Assembly: GCA_944472135.2 (NCBI GenBank)
Contig: CALYDD020000409.1
Span: forward strand, 62,001 to 126,000
DNA from: Trichobilharzia regenti
Taxonomy: Eukaryota > Platyhelminthes > Trematoda > Strigeidida > Schistosomatidae
Reading direction: 5' to 3'
DNA length: 64,000 nucleotides
The translations under genes were made by a program, and so were the position numbers. Below are positions 46,137 to 56,699 of the stretch, in pieces. Under the pieces are notes generated by a model. It did not search any database. It was not told the DNA's origin and was given only the letters and a program-made list of their open reading frames with translations. How positions within the stretch are numbered: position 1 is the first letter of the stretch; every line of letters starts with the position of its first letter.

Positions 46137-46444
46137 CCAGTACTTGAATTTTCTAGATTAGATGGAAACTGACTACACATAATTTGAGAGCTTCTATATG
46201 ATTTCGAACCGCATTCAGTGATATATTATTCGATACAGTTTCTTAAAGGTGAGTAGTGGAGAATATTAATCTGGCTGGAAAATTGTATTAATAAATATTC
46301 ATAATTCAGCCTAAGCTATTGACACTGATCGTGTTTCTGTACAGAGCTCAATGAGAAAACAATTACCCATTAGACAGAGATGGAAATGTTTGAAACTTTT
46401 GTGAAGTTCTACAAATTTAAGAAATGTGATCAAATCAAATACAT

Positions 46445-47218
46445 TTTATTATTAGGAGTAAATTCATCTACAGAGGTGTAACAGTGACTTTCTCATTGCT
46501 CCCATCCACTGCTTGGTCACAGAATTTCATCTAAGATACATTTCGTCAACCTTTCAGAACAAATGGTGTTGTAAAAAGAAACTGCTTAAATTCTAGCGTC
46601 CAGCGCCAACCAACAACAATTACATCACTGTGAGAAGAGAAAGATTTCAGTTGCATGAGACATGAATAACTTTCATTCATTCTCAAATTGCTGACAGAAT
46701 AATCAATCTGAGCACAGAATATCAATGAACAAACCTTTTACCATTCCCACCAATAGAACTTAATCTATGCCTTCTAAACGAATCGAATGCACGAATGAAA
46801 TCCAGTGTGTAATATGTGACTCATCAATACAGCCAAGTGAGAAGAAGTATGGTCTTAGCTGCATAAAACACGAGGGATATTAACATAAGTCTAGTTTCGT
46901 CGAATGCTTAGTGTTTGTAGATATACGCATAGATGTAAACTGAACAAATAACACTTCAGTACTGGTCAAGCGCATTCACGGTTCAGTCATTTTTATGTCA
47001 CAGTAGACTGGAGATGGATATGTCTTGTTCATACAAATATACGAGACTTCAACACAGACAGATCTTAGCACCACAGCTGGGATTAGGTTACAGAAACATT
47101 AGACGAGAATGCTGTATAAACTAACCTGTAGTAAGCAGAACACAAATAGCACAAGAAATGACTCTCATTGTTAAAAGTAGTGTGAATTGTAATTTGAATT
47201 GACACAAACCTTTATATA
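46445..47218 (-). CDS. Candidate secreted micro-exon-type gene, left copy
   Basis: On the minus strand a TATATAAAGG box (47218-47209) lies 41 bases before an ATG (47168). The first coding exon 47168-47126 encodes MRVISCAICVLLTT, a hydrophobic signal peptide, and ends CAG|GTTAGT, a good splice donor. A plausible continuation uses exons 47007-46980 (28 nt), 46939-46927 (13 nt) and a last exon 46530-46468 ending VTVTPL-stop. Together these keep one frame and are followed by AATAAA (46450-46445). All junctions have AG/GT borders, but the inner exons are my inference. A tiny secreted protein with its signal peptide in the first exon recalls schistosome micro-exon genes. Those usually have exon lengths divisible by three, which these two are not. 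The mirror copy lies at 62804-63580. No homologue is recognised. Confidence 0.5.
47126..47168 (-). CDS. First coding exon (signal peptide) of the left gene copy
   Basis: 43 nt, 14 codons plus one base, leaving phase 1. It is identical to the right-arm exon 62854-62896. Cys at residues 6 and 9 and the hydrophobic ISCAICVLLTT support a secretion signal. Confidence 0.65.
47209..47218 (-). promoter_or_regulatory. TATA box of the left gene copy
   Basis: TATATAAAGG on the minus strand, 41 bases upstream of the ATG. The surrounding bases are the same in the right copy. Confidence 0.6.
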
Positions 47219-47901
47219 CTGTGAAAAATAAATGACACGTGATTGTATCATAGTGTGAAAAAACAACGTGATCACAATCATAGAATATTAAAAAGCAGGT
47301 AAACAGTTAAAAAACACGGATCAGCCCATTTACAAATACAGACAATATCATTATCATCTAAAACTATTTATTTGAGCGTATCATCATTAGACAAAAAATG
47401 ATCAAGGCAAAATGAAATTAACCAAGTGAAACAAACATAGATCTAGCGCAAATCTAATCATTCCCCCTCGAGAAATAGTTCACGATTCAGTTAAGAAGAC
47501 TGACAAAATACAATGGTCGACAGCACACAAAAACAAGATATCTAATGCATATATATTATTTTGGTTGTGGTTCCACCGGGTCCTGTTGTTTCTCCCTCTC
47601 ACCATCATGTGTAAGGTCAGCTAACACCCTAAGATATTCCTCAAAGAGCTTGTATGTGACAACTGACAATCGATTAATTTCTGAATAGATAGGATAACAA
47701 TAAATGAAAACGTCCTACTAATAATCATGCTGATACTGTGGTGATTTACTATCATTAGCATAATTCAGAGGAACAAATGAGAATCCTCAGCAGTCCTTGT
47801 ATAACAGCTTATTTTCACACGATGAACACCATCATTTCACCACTATTAAATGTTAAGCAAACAAGTGGGGAAAGGAAGATATTAATTCACACTTATGAAC
47901 C

Positions 47902-48431
47902 TGATATGTATCCACATATATATATTTATGTGTGTGTGTGCATGTTGGTCTCTCTTTCTGTTTGCTCGGTTAGTCTGTGACCCCTTCACTTGTATGGACT
48001 TGTCTCTTGTATTAATGTGTATTCTCCTTATATTATATTATATATAATATGAGTGTTTGTTGACAGTCCGTTGCTTGGTGACATATATCCATATATGTTT
48101 GTTGGCATGTCTGCTATATTCGCTATGTATAATTGGATCGACACTCCATTATAATTAGCCATTCATGTTAAGACTGTCTAATGATTTTTCCCACGCTTGT
48201 CTGAATTATTTATATATATTCGCATTGACAATTTGTGTGAACTACTTTTACTTTACAACTACTTGACTTGCTTACCATTTTGGTGTGAGACCATTTATTT
48301 TCGTCTCCTTGTGTTTGGACAATAGAAGTATCATCGCAAACCTAGTGGTCTTCTGATTTCCGCCTTCTCGCGTCAGGACTATTAGTTTCTCGACCAGTCC
48401 ATAACAATAATTTAGCGACGAGTACATAACA
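47902..48431. mobile_element. Solo LTR (530 bp) with 5-bp target duplication
   Basis: The segment begins TGATATGTAT and ends TACATAACA, the TG...CA ends of an LTR. It is flanked by GAACC at 47897-47901 and 48432-48436. The right arm has a single uninterrupted GGTTC (62119-62123) there, proving an insertion. It has no internal coding region. A solo LTR formed by LTR-LTR recombination fits best. The gypsy or BEL family of origin is unknown, and it is unrelated in sequence to the 338-bp LTR. Confidence 0.88.
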
Positions 48432-48644
48432 GAACCAAAATGTGAAGATAAGACACTGTTCATGTGGGTGAAATCAAAAGGCTTGAAAATGTAATGGCGA
48501 GGAACATAGATAATCCCTGTAAGCATTCTCGAAACCCAGATCATTTTGAAGAAATTGGAAAGCAAGTGGATGATTGCTCAACATTTCATAGAAATGGGAA
48601 ACGAATTCAACTGTGACATGATTAGGTTTCGACGAGTGGATCAT

Positions 48645-48700
48645 GGAATGATGTCAGTTAGAGAACCATTGAAAACCAGGAAGTAATGGACAGACAGGGA
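48645..48700 (-). repeat. Family A SINE stub
   Basis: Only the 3' end (ctaactgacatcattcca on the minus strand) remains. The right arm keeps the full SINE at 61640-61925, so the head and ribozyme-like block were deleted from this arm. Confidence 0.75.
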
Positions 48701-48997
48701 AATCCATCCTCACACTTGACTGGTTGGATCTTACTATTCACGACTTCTCAAGAGAATTCCAGGAAACTCCGTCTTAAAGCAAGTCACTAGGAAACGTCAT
48801 AATAATTTTCAAGAGTTTGTATGTAAGGATCAGATTTGCTTGGACGAATTGGTCACGGATTGAACTAGGTTTCACATAAAATAAGATTCATTGCAATAGC
48901 TCTATAGACATGAAGGAGTCGTGAACGTTTGATTAAAAGTGAATGGCACATTGTTGGCTGATGCATGGCGATTCTTGATGAATAAACTAATTAATTT

Positions 48998-49947
48998 TCA
49001 TTCCGATTTTTCATGTCTTCCCTGGATGATGATACTTAGTATTTTATTCCACACTAGTTCTTGCAAAGTGAGGCGAAAGGTGTCCTTCTCTGGCAGCTTG
49101 ACGAGGTAGCGGTTCTTCCAATCAATAGGTACCTTTCCTTCCTTCCAACCCTTTTGCAATAATGGCGTGAGCACATCTGCCACAGTCTCTGGGTGTGTTC
49201 TTAGGGCTTCGGAGACAGTTTTGTTCGCTGCCTTCCCCATTGGACTTCAGTAGCTTGAACGCATTTAGAATTTCTGCCTGCGTTGGAGGATTGTTGTTGA
49301 CTGGTAGGCGATTCTGTGAGTCCTACTGGCAATGATGGTATTTCTCGGCGAGTTGCAGGTGATGGTCGACTCAAGAATCCTTTAAAGCGATTAGCCCATT
49401 GTTTGATTTATTTCTCCTCCTTGGTAATCACGTTTCCGTGAGCATCTTTCATTGGTGTCATCATCCGCGTTAATTTATTCCAAGAATAGGACCTGATTAT
49501 TTCATATATTGTCTTGAGATCTCTTTCGCCTGCGGCTTATCCGTTGACAGCCATTGCTTGAATAGTCTCTTTTTTATTCATAAGATGGTTGTACGCGTTT
49601 CCTTGAACATCACTTTATGAGAGATTCAATGTTCTCCTAGTCAAGTTTCTTCAGTGATCCCACGTAGTGTATCCGACTTTCTTCTGGTCTGATCTGTATT
49701 AAGGATATCTCTTGTGGTTTTACCTTTCAGTTTCTGAATGTTAAACTTGAATTACATTGCCATGTCTCCTGTGGTTTTGGGGGATTTCAGCTTCACACTG
49801 AAGGTTTCTTGAGCTACCTAAATGATTGTCTGAGCCGATATCTGCTCCACTTCTCGATTTTGTATCCAGCAAGCTACGTCTCCGCCTCCTTGAGCAGCAT
49901 TGATATGATATCTCCCCGGTTTATGGTGTGTTCTTCAGGCGATATCT
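48998..49947 (-). pseudogene. RTE-clade LINE, left-arm copy (linker and start of RT)
   Basis: The minus-strand frame from 49240 shows ALRTHPETVADVLTPLLQK, GWKEGKVPIDWKNRYLVKLP and then EKDTF, where the family would read a longer KKGDLxxCxNWRG stretch. An internal deletion joins it to NKILSIIIQGRH. Further upstream pieces are decayed linker and the end of the endonuclease. It is interrupted at 49947 by a PLE and resumes at 51577. The right arm carries the same element, with the same internal deletion, at 59560-61380. Confidence 0.85.
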
Positions 49948-51576
49948 ATCATTTCCAGTCTACTAGAATCAGATACAACGCTATCACAAAGATGTCCACT
50001 GGACACCAGTGAAATAATTAGGAGCCTAAAATTCTGTCTAGAAACTAATTATTTTACATTTAAAGGGAGTTTATATAGATAAACAAATGGTGTTGCTGTG
50101 CGTTCACCAGTCTCCCCAATAGTCGCCGATCTTTACATGAATAGATTCGAAGATAACACCGTTTCAAGCATGCTCACTCCTAAAATATAGTTAAGATATG
50201 TGGATGATACTTTTGTAGTACTAAAACGAGACCTTCACAATTCATTTCTGGAGAAAATAAACTGTGTATCTCCCAAAATCCAGTTCACTTCGGAAGCAGA
50301 ATCAGACATCGGTGAACTACCATTTCTAGACTGCCTAGTTAAGAGAAAGGAAAACGGAAATTTTAGTATATCCATATTCAGGAAGAAAACCCACTCCAAT
50401 AAACCTATAGACTTCAAATCATCACACCCCATCAGTACAAATATTTCAGTTGTTTCCAGTCTTCTTAGACGAGCACACTCTCTGATAACGGATGAGAAGG
50501 AAAAAGAAGAAGGAATATCAAACATTACTGAAACTGTCAAGAAAAACAACTACCCAAGGAACTTCATCAACAAAATCAACACAGAGATTAAGTACGGCCG
50601 AAAACGCATTCCGAAAACATGGACATCAACAGTCGTCATTCCATATAGAGCAGAGACGTCAGACGATATCAGAAGAGTAGTGAATCAGCTCGACATTAGA
50701 GTTCTCTTCAAAACATCAGACACACTTCAAAGCAACCTTGTCCGTATAAGAGACCACATCCCGAAAGATTCTCTATCTAATTGTGTCTATAAAATAAAAC
50801 GCTTGGAATGTGATGTGATATACATCAGACAAACATCTCGAGAAATCAAAATCAGAAGAAAGGAGCATCGTAGAGCATCTCTTTGACCACCGAGAAATTC
50901 GGTTGAACTAGAAAAACTTCAGAAAAACTTCGGGAACCACAAAGAACGTCTAATATCGGAAGCACTTCATATCAAGTGGAATCCAAATTGCCTGAATAGT
51001 CTGAATGATGGACTAAAACAGAATCTGACCTGATTACTACACCTCTCTCCCCCATGAAGTGACAAAATCAACACGAATGTGAGAATGAATTTCATTATGT
51101 AAACACACACCACTTTTATAATTTTACACAGTAATCTAATCCAACAATCTACGCTTGGTTTAGTTATCTTTACCAATTGACCACCTTGACAAAGAAACAT
51201 GACGCCAGACTGACTAACGATGATCAAGTTAGTAAACTTTGTTTTGATATCATAACAGATGTACTATTACGTTTGTTATTTGGTTGAGTGATCTTCATTG
51301 TTATTTTGACTTTTAATATGTCCTTTTAAGTTGGACTAAGTCTGTATTTCCCCCCCCCCTAACTCTTTGTTATATATATGCTGAGATTTGTAAATTCCGG
51401 CTTAGTAATACTTTGAGAAAGCTATTAGCATTAAATAGCGAAACGTCAGTAAAAACAATCTCGTTTTGTTTTTCATTCATTGGGAAATACAAGAACCTCT
51501 ATTATACAGAATATCATATACCCAATGCCCAATTTTTTCAAACTGTTAAAAGTGAACTTGGTTTGGACATGTATAA
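49948..51576 (+). mobile_element. 5'-truncated Penelope-like element inserted in the left-arm RTE
   Basis: The insertion interrupts an RTE that is continuous in the right arm (about 60,241-60,246). The plus frame at 50200-50886 follows SPVSPIVADLYMNRFED and a stop, then LRYVDD. It contains MDDTFVVLKRD (catalytic box), LPFLDCLVKRKENGNF (FLD box), KKNNYPRNFINKINTEIKYG, VVIPYRAETSDDIRRV and NCVYKIKRLECDVIYIRQT. The last is the GIY-YIG endonuclease, here YIRQT with Cys before it. Upstream RT fingers are mostly missing, with in-frame stops at about 50,070 and 50,190. The 3' tail reaches 51,576 and holds a hammerhead-like segment at 51410-51450. It is a different PLE lineage from 20105-22318. Confidence 0.88.
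51410..51450 (+). ncRNA. Hammerhead-like remnant in PLE tail
   Basis: ACT ... GCTATT ... AATAGC-GAAAC-GTC-AGT gives stem I ACT/AGT, a six-pair stem II, the GAAA box and a GUC cleavage triplet. The first core box is decayed (TTGAGAA for CTGATGA). Related segments lie at 58741-58781 and on the minus strand of 58446-58489. Confidence 0.5.
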
Positions 51577-51850
51577 CCTATGTTGCTTTGTTTATACTGT
51601 TGTTACTTCACACGCTCCCTCCGATCTCCAAATCATTGAAATCGCAGATATTTGCAAATGATTCTCCGTTTTCATTCATTACACCAAGCCAGAATCTCTG
51701 TATTATCTGCTTCTAGTTTGGATAGGATTTACTTCTCCCATAAGGATTTTGATATCTTCATTTGGTATGTTGTCCATTACTGTTTGTAGTTGTCTGTGAA
51801 AATCTTCTTTCTTGTCTTCGTCCTCTTTGTTTGGGCTGAAAGTACAATCT
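51577..51850 (-). pseudogene. RTE endonuclease, continuation of the left-arm copy
   Basis: The minus strand gives KKEDFHRQLQTVMDNIPNED, ILMGE and then the same stop-containing sequence (agaagcagataatacagag) found in the right arm at 60,108-60,126. The shared stop and shared neighbours show common descent by duplication. Homology with the right arm ends near 51,850. Confidence 0.8.
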
Positions 51851-51979
51851 GTATTAACTTGCTGTTACTTACAGATATTTAACAACTCTTGAGATGAAAT
51901 TACTTAAGAATATATCATGAGTGAATTGGCAAGAATTCTCATTGAACTTGATTAATACAGTCTTTTTGATTGCCTCATG

Positions 51980-52720
51980 CCTCACCTCTGGTCTAAAATC
52001 CTCAAAACAACAATGATTTGTTTCAGATTTCACAAGCCATTCATAGATATCTTCAACGACGTCAATGAAATTACTGGTATAAACAGAATACTGTATACTC
52101 TGAAAAACGCTCTTCGATCAGTCGAACTTCAAATCCAAGCAGCATCGGAAGATAAATTATCCTCCTCATATGTCCAGCTTTCAAGAGGAAGACATAGAAG
52201 TCAAATTTGATGCATTTACAGTCAGACTAAATAGAATTGACAGACGACAAGCAGAAAAAGAAATCTTATCACTTCTCTTTCAGTGAGAATCTACCGCAGA
52301 TGTGCTGAAGATACATTGAGTAAGGAATCGGAATTCTTCAGAGACACTCTAATTAAAAGATGCATATCCAAACGCCTTCATAGAGAAACATCTTAACTGA
52401 GAGGCTGATACTTCAATACACCTTGATGACCTGAAGAGATGGAGAATTGTAAACCAGTTAACTTGCTTTTCTAGAGCCAAGTATACGTGCCATACAAGAA
52501 GCACATTGTCTAGACAACCTCACGAACACCCACCAAATTGGTTGTCAAAAGGAGAAAACAGAACAGTCAATAGCTCAATTCTTGAGCACTTTATTACTTC
52601 TGGTAAAGTACCATCATCAGAGTCATTCAGATTTATATATTATGTACGATCAGGCTGTTCGAAATAATTGTGCTTCTATCTCCTTCACACAGTGAAATGT
52701 TTCGTCATCCATAAGAAGGA
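51980..52720 (+). pseudogene. Penelope-like element, decayed 3' part
   Basis: Pieces in PLE order: KDAYPNAFIEKHLN (family GYPxxFIEKHL), FSRAKYTCHTRST (Cys-containing GIY-YIG start with its centre lost), and SILEHFITSGKVPSSESFRF, the conserved post-YIG block. A frame upstream (51977-52210) has no clear RT motif. Many stops, so it is dead. Confidence 0.65.
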
Positions 52721-53239
52721 ATCTGAACTATGAGTTGAGAAATGTTTTATCCAGCCATCTTCATCAATGTGGCATCGCTGTCATTTTTTTGTTTTGTTGG
52801 ATAGTTGTATAATAGACTCCATCTAGTGTTGCTTTTTACCTTTCAAATTCACCTGTTTGTTTAACTTCATTTTCGAAGCCTTCTTCTCATGTTTCCCGTC
52901 AGTTAGTCTCAAACGATTGTTATTAATCACCTAGCTAATGCTAAAGGGGGATGAAACTGGAAAATTGTGAGCGACATACGATTGTGACTATGGGTCTTCT
53001 GGACTATAAAACCAACATGAAGTCTGGAAAACAAGGGCAGCTGAATATCACTATTTTTTTCAAACGAAAAATGATTGGTTTTAGAAGGACAATTCAGGCA
53101 AGAGGACAAATTTATCACAAGACAGAATGCATTGAAAGCAAAAAGAATTTGCACAAAGTAACACAAATCATATTTCATGCATAAATAAATTCTTTTTCAG
53201 TCATATATTTCCCATGTTTATTAAGCGTGACACCGTTTA
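52721..53239. other. Unassigned DNA
   Basis: Nothing is recognised. Confidence 0.4.
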
Positions 53240-54180
53240 AAGTGAATTTCATTCCAGCCAGTATTGGCTTCATACTGTCTCTCAGTCGTAGGAATGCGGA
53301 CATGAAACCTTCGCACTATGTACGAGATTGGCAAAGCTGCCCAGATCGCAAGGAAATGAAAAGATACGGAATTCAAATACTGGTGATATGTGAAAGCAAA
53401 TGGAACTGGTGAGTCAGTGATCTACTCCGGTCACTCAGAAGATAACCACACACACACCGAAGGCGTGACTACCATGATATCACCAACGGCAACGAAGGCG
53501 CTGATGCAATGGGAGGCGATCTCGCCCAGGATAATGACCGCCAGATTCAACTCCAAAGGAATGAAAGTGTCAGTTATACAATGCTATGCACCCACAATCA
53601 AAGTAGAATTCGAGAAGAAAGAAGAATTCTACAGACAACTACAGGCAAAAATGGACAATAATCCAGATAGAGCCTGCAGTCACATAACTACCAGTGATCA
53701 GCAAACTTTCGACAAAATCAGAAACACTGTATTTGATGAAGTTACTGAATGCTAACCAGAAAGGTAGCAGGACCATAGAAAGTTCACCCAGACGCACTTA
53801 AAATACACCCCGAAACCGCAATGGGTATGCTCTCTGCTCTTTTGCAGAAGGTTTGGTAAAAAAGGTAACCGTTTACTTGAAGTTAAGCTATTCTGTCAAA
53901 TTCTGAATTATAGGTGAATTCGTCTTTTGCAAAGATCGGTGAGGATTAATGCTAATATCAGTACAACCAGAAAATTACGCCTCTTACTCCCCAAGAAATT
54001 GAAAGATGCTCTGGATATGAAACTACATCATGAGCAAGTTGGATTTAGGAAAATAAAATTACTCAGGAATCAAATCACATCAGCAAGCACCATGGAACAG
54101 ATCACAGAGTACCACTCAGCTCTCAACGTGAATTTAATTGAATTTGAAAAGCCTTCAATAACACGCAGTAATTTTTAGAC
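53240..54180 (+). pseudogene. RTE-clade LINE, decayed with internal deletions
   Basis: Endonuclease pieces include YGIQILVICESKWNW, YSGHSEDNHTHTEGVTTMIS, ALMQWEAISPRIMTARFNSK, VIQCYAPT and EFYRQLQAKMDN. The sequence then jumps to PDALKIHPETA-like and to RT pieces LLPKKLKDALDMKLHHEQVG and FRK. The ILMGDLN block and most of the RT are missing. Confidence 0.8.
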
Positions 54181-54589
54181 TGCCAGCAAATAATCTTTAT
54201 AAACCATAGTGAAGTTGAGGAGGTGTATACGTCGGATTGACTGAACGACCTTCAAAATTCTGAACTTCATCTCATATCTCGCAATCTAAAATATTTATTA
54301 GCAAATTTCAACAGGTGATATGGAAAGATAGCATAGGCAGGAATTCAAAGGGGTAGTGTAGGAAAAACAACAAACACTAATCACCGTGAATAGGTTATAT
54401 TGTAATAAAGTCATTTTTTCCACTTTCCTGACCTGGTCACCATCATTCCAACAAGTAGCTATGCGGAATACAATGTCAAAGCCAGTGGATATAGGCTAAG
54501 CAATACAGGTGTTTATCACTCGCAAGTAAGTGTGGAGATTTACAGAACTCAACGCAGAGCACCCAACACAGATTCCTAACAAAATCCAC
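54181..54589. other. Unassigned DNA
   Basis: Possible decayed LINE sequence; nothing firm. Confidence 0.35.
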
Positions 54590-54990
54590 GTAAGTGTTTA
54601 TATATGAGTTAAAGACAATGAGTAAGAGTCACAAAAACATTTCCAATGGGCAGCTGCAGACCTTCGTCAACACGTGACTTCACTAGCTGGACACTTAAGA
54701 TCGAATGGCTGGTTAGAAAGGATAAGAAACAATGGAACTATATCAGCAAACCAAACAAGAACCTACCGTCTTAAAATTATGCAGAAGTAAGTGTAGATAG
54801 ATTGGAAATACTCTGAATAGACCTTTGTGTCATACACTGAATCAAACACTTGAACGGGATACGAAGTTTTCGGTGTGGGTTCGGGGGTAACATAAACGTG
54901 ATCATGTGACAGAGAGGTGAAGAAGTTAATGGGTAGTCAACTGACGAAGACTGCAAATAAGAGAATGCTATGATGATGTACTGTTGAAGT
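54590..54990 (+). pseudogene. RTE-clade LINE 3' fragment, decayed
   Basis: It reads cttaagatcgaatggctggt (LKIEWL) and then gtagatagattggaaatact, colinear with 35,135-35,400 and with the IRWPEK to RWIGH block of better copies. The tail is lost. Confidence 0.5.
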
Positions 54991-55495
54991 TTCCTGTTGT
55001 TTCCATTTGTAATCTGAAGTCATATCTATCTGTTTTATAAATCACAACTGCTGAGAAGACTTACAACTGACTAGCTCACAGGCAATTTGTAACTCTTGAA
55101 AATAATTCTGGCCCGATAGATATTTTCTTCAAATAATTTATACCTCCGGCTTGTCGCACCCTGATTATCTGGAACATGCTTGATGAAGGTAACGCAACAG
55201 CTACATGTGATATTTTGTAGCAACTTTAAAAGCATTAATCAAGTCTGAACTACCTTCTAAAATTAACAAAATCAATTGTCGGCTAGAAATTGCAAATTTA
55301 AAAGAAAAATTAAATTGCAAATCAACACAGAGAACATTTTGTCTATGTATCATCTCAAAACAAATTTAAGAAAACAACACAAACTTTAGATTGAAAACAA
55401 TCTGAGACATATGCTGAATTCCCATAACGCATAAATCATTCTTTTATGTGAATGGAATTCACATTCCAAAACAAGCACTCTAATCACTCACTCAC

Positions 55496-55521
55496 TAACT
55501 GACTGACTGACTGACTGACTG
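55496..55521. repeat. (ACTG)n microsatellite
   Basis: Six uninterrupted units of ACTG. Confidence 0.85.
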
Positions 55522-56538
55522 GTGAACAGTATTACTCGGTAAGATGAAAGCACTCATTCATCCTGATTTATTGATTAATTAATGGAGTACCTTACTTAAC
55601 ACATTCACTCATGTGCACATTATTGTTGTTTCAAGTGTTTTTGTCTTGACAAGGTGAATAATCACCTACGAAGAATAAACTCGTACGTAATACATTAATA
55701 TGCATCAAAGCACAACTAAATTAGTAACAACGCAGTTTATCTTGTTAAAACGATAACAAATTCCTTTTATTTTCATGTGCTCACAGTAGTTATGCTTTTC
55801 AGCAAGAGAACTTAACAGACAACAAGTATTTCAGTCATTATTTCGTTTTCCAGTTGAAAGATAGATCTGCCAGCTCTACATTCAGAGTTTAGTTGATATC
55901 GACATTCTTCGTTCACCCTTTTAACTTTATATCGGATTTACTACAGACTAAATGGCGTTGAATGTAACGGCTTGAAACTGAACCATGGCCAATTTCGTGG
56001 TTGGCAAATATTCTACCAAAAATCCGCTTACTGGATTGAAACAGTCTTTCAGCTGACTGATAATAAGTTCATAACTTCATCTCTTAGAAATTAAACCTTT
56101 ACAAAGTGTTACAGACGATAATCAGGAATACATGTAGCCTCTTCAATGTTGATTCCTTCCTTCCTTTAGTTCCTAGTTAAAACGCTGACCCTCAGAAGCA
56201 TCTCTAGATTGTACCAGGTTCTCTGTTATCAGTATCAGCTGATTCTTCTATTGGGTACAAGCTCTCATTTTACAGCTTACAGAATAACATCCTTCACTTC
56301 ATATTTAAACTCACGCCAAACCCGTAGCATTTTAATAGACTACTACTCCAATGATATGCACGAAATATAACTCAACGGTCTCCTCAGTTAATCAGTAGGT
56401 ACTTTCTGGCTAGCTGACAGAGTCCCTTGCAGCTAGTGAATTCTTTCCTTCTAGTGCTTTGATCTTAGGTGTCGAGGCAGTAAAGGCAGATAAGTATCAT
56501 TGATATAGGTTTAAAACTGGTGCACCGTGGTAGAGTAT

Positions 56539-56699
56539 AATTCCATTATGGGTAAATTTTTGTTTTGATAAAGTCTCACAGCGTTATACAGTAATGTTTA
56601 CTGATTACGTTTTGAGGACAATTTATTGCTCATAATCATATCATGGTGATATAACACTGAAAGACTTCATCAAAACAAAAAGTTTACCCATAATGGAAT
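56539..56699. repeat. MITE-like fold-back element
   Basis: ATTCCATTATGGGTAAA at 56,539 is mirrored by TTTACCCATAATGGAAT ending at 56,699. Pairing continues inward (TTTTGTTTTGAT / ATCAAAACAAAA and GCGTTATA / TATAACAC) for about 50 bases, leaving a loop of about 60 bases. No coding capacity and no obvious target duplication. Confidence 0.65.

Larger units (their letters stand above)
41616..46140 (-). mobile_element. Full-length Ty3/gypsy LTR retrotransposon with target duplication
   Basis: The order on the minus strand is 5' LTR (46136-45799), primer-binding site, one gag-pol frame, polypurine tract, 3' LTR (41957-41620). Both LTRs are 338 bp, start TG and end CA, and look identical base for base. 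A 4-bp target duplication CCAG flanks the element (41616-41619 and 46137-46140). The right arm of the inverted repeat holds the empty site at about 63,885-63,888. Identical LTRs, the intact frame and the clean duplication mark a recent insertion by a probably active family, comparable with schistosome gypsy elements such as Gulliver or Saci-2/3. The family name is not certain. No envelope frame is present. Confidence 0.97.
46137..51850. repeat. Left arm of a large inverted repeat
   Basis: Without its insertions this arm is the reverse complement of 59,985-63,884. Examples are gcttctatatgatttcgaac (46,171) against gttcgaattcatatagaagc (63,816), and ccatcctcacacttgactgg (48,707) against ccagtcaagtgtgaggatgg (61,646). 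The homology continues across the gypsy insertion into 41,500-41,619. Insertions relative to the right arm are gypsy, a solo LTR (47902-48431) and a PLE (about 49948-51576). A deletion of about 180 bases removed most of a SINE near 48,696. Confidence 0.93.

Noticed and set aside
46137..49945. Inverted arms explained only by independent copies of common repeats
   Set aside because: The homology includes non-repeat DNA around the gene, identical element junctions, a shared stop and a shared internal deletion in the RTE. Independent insertions would not share these.
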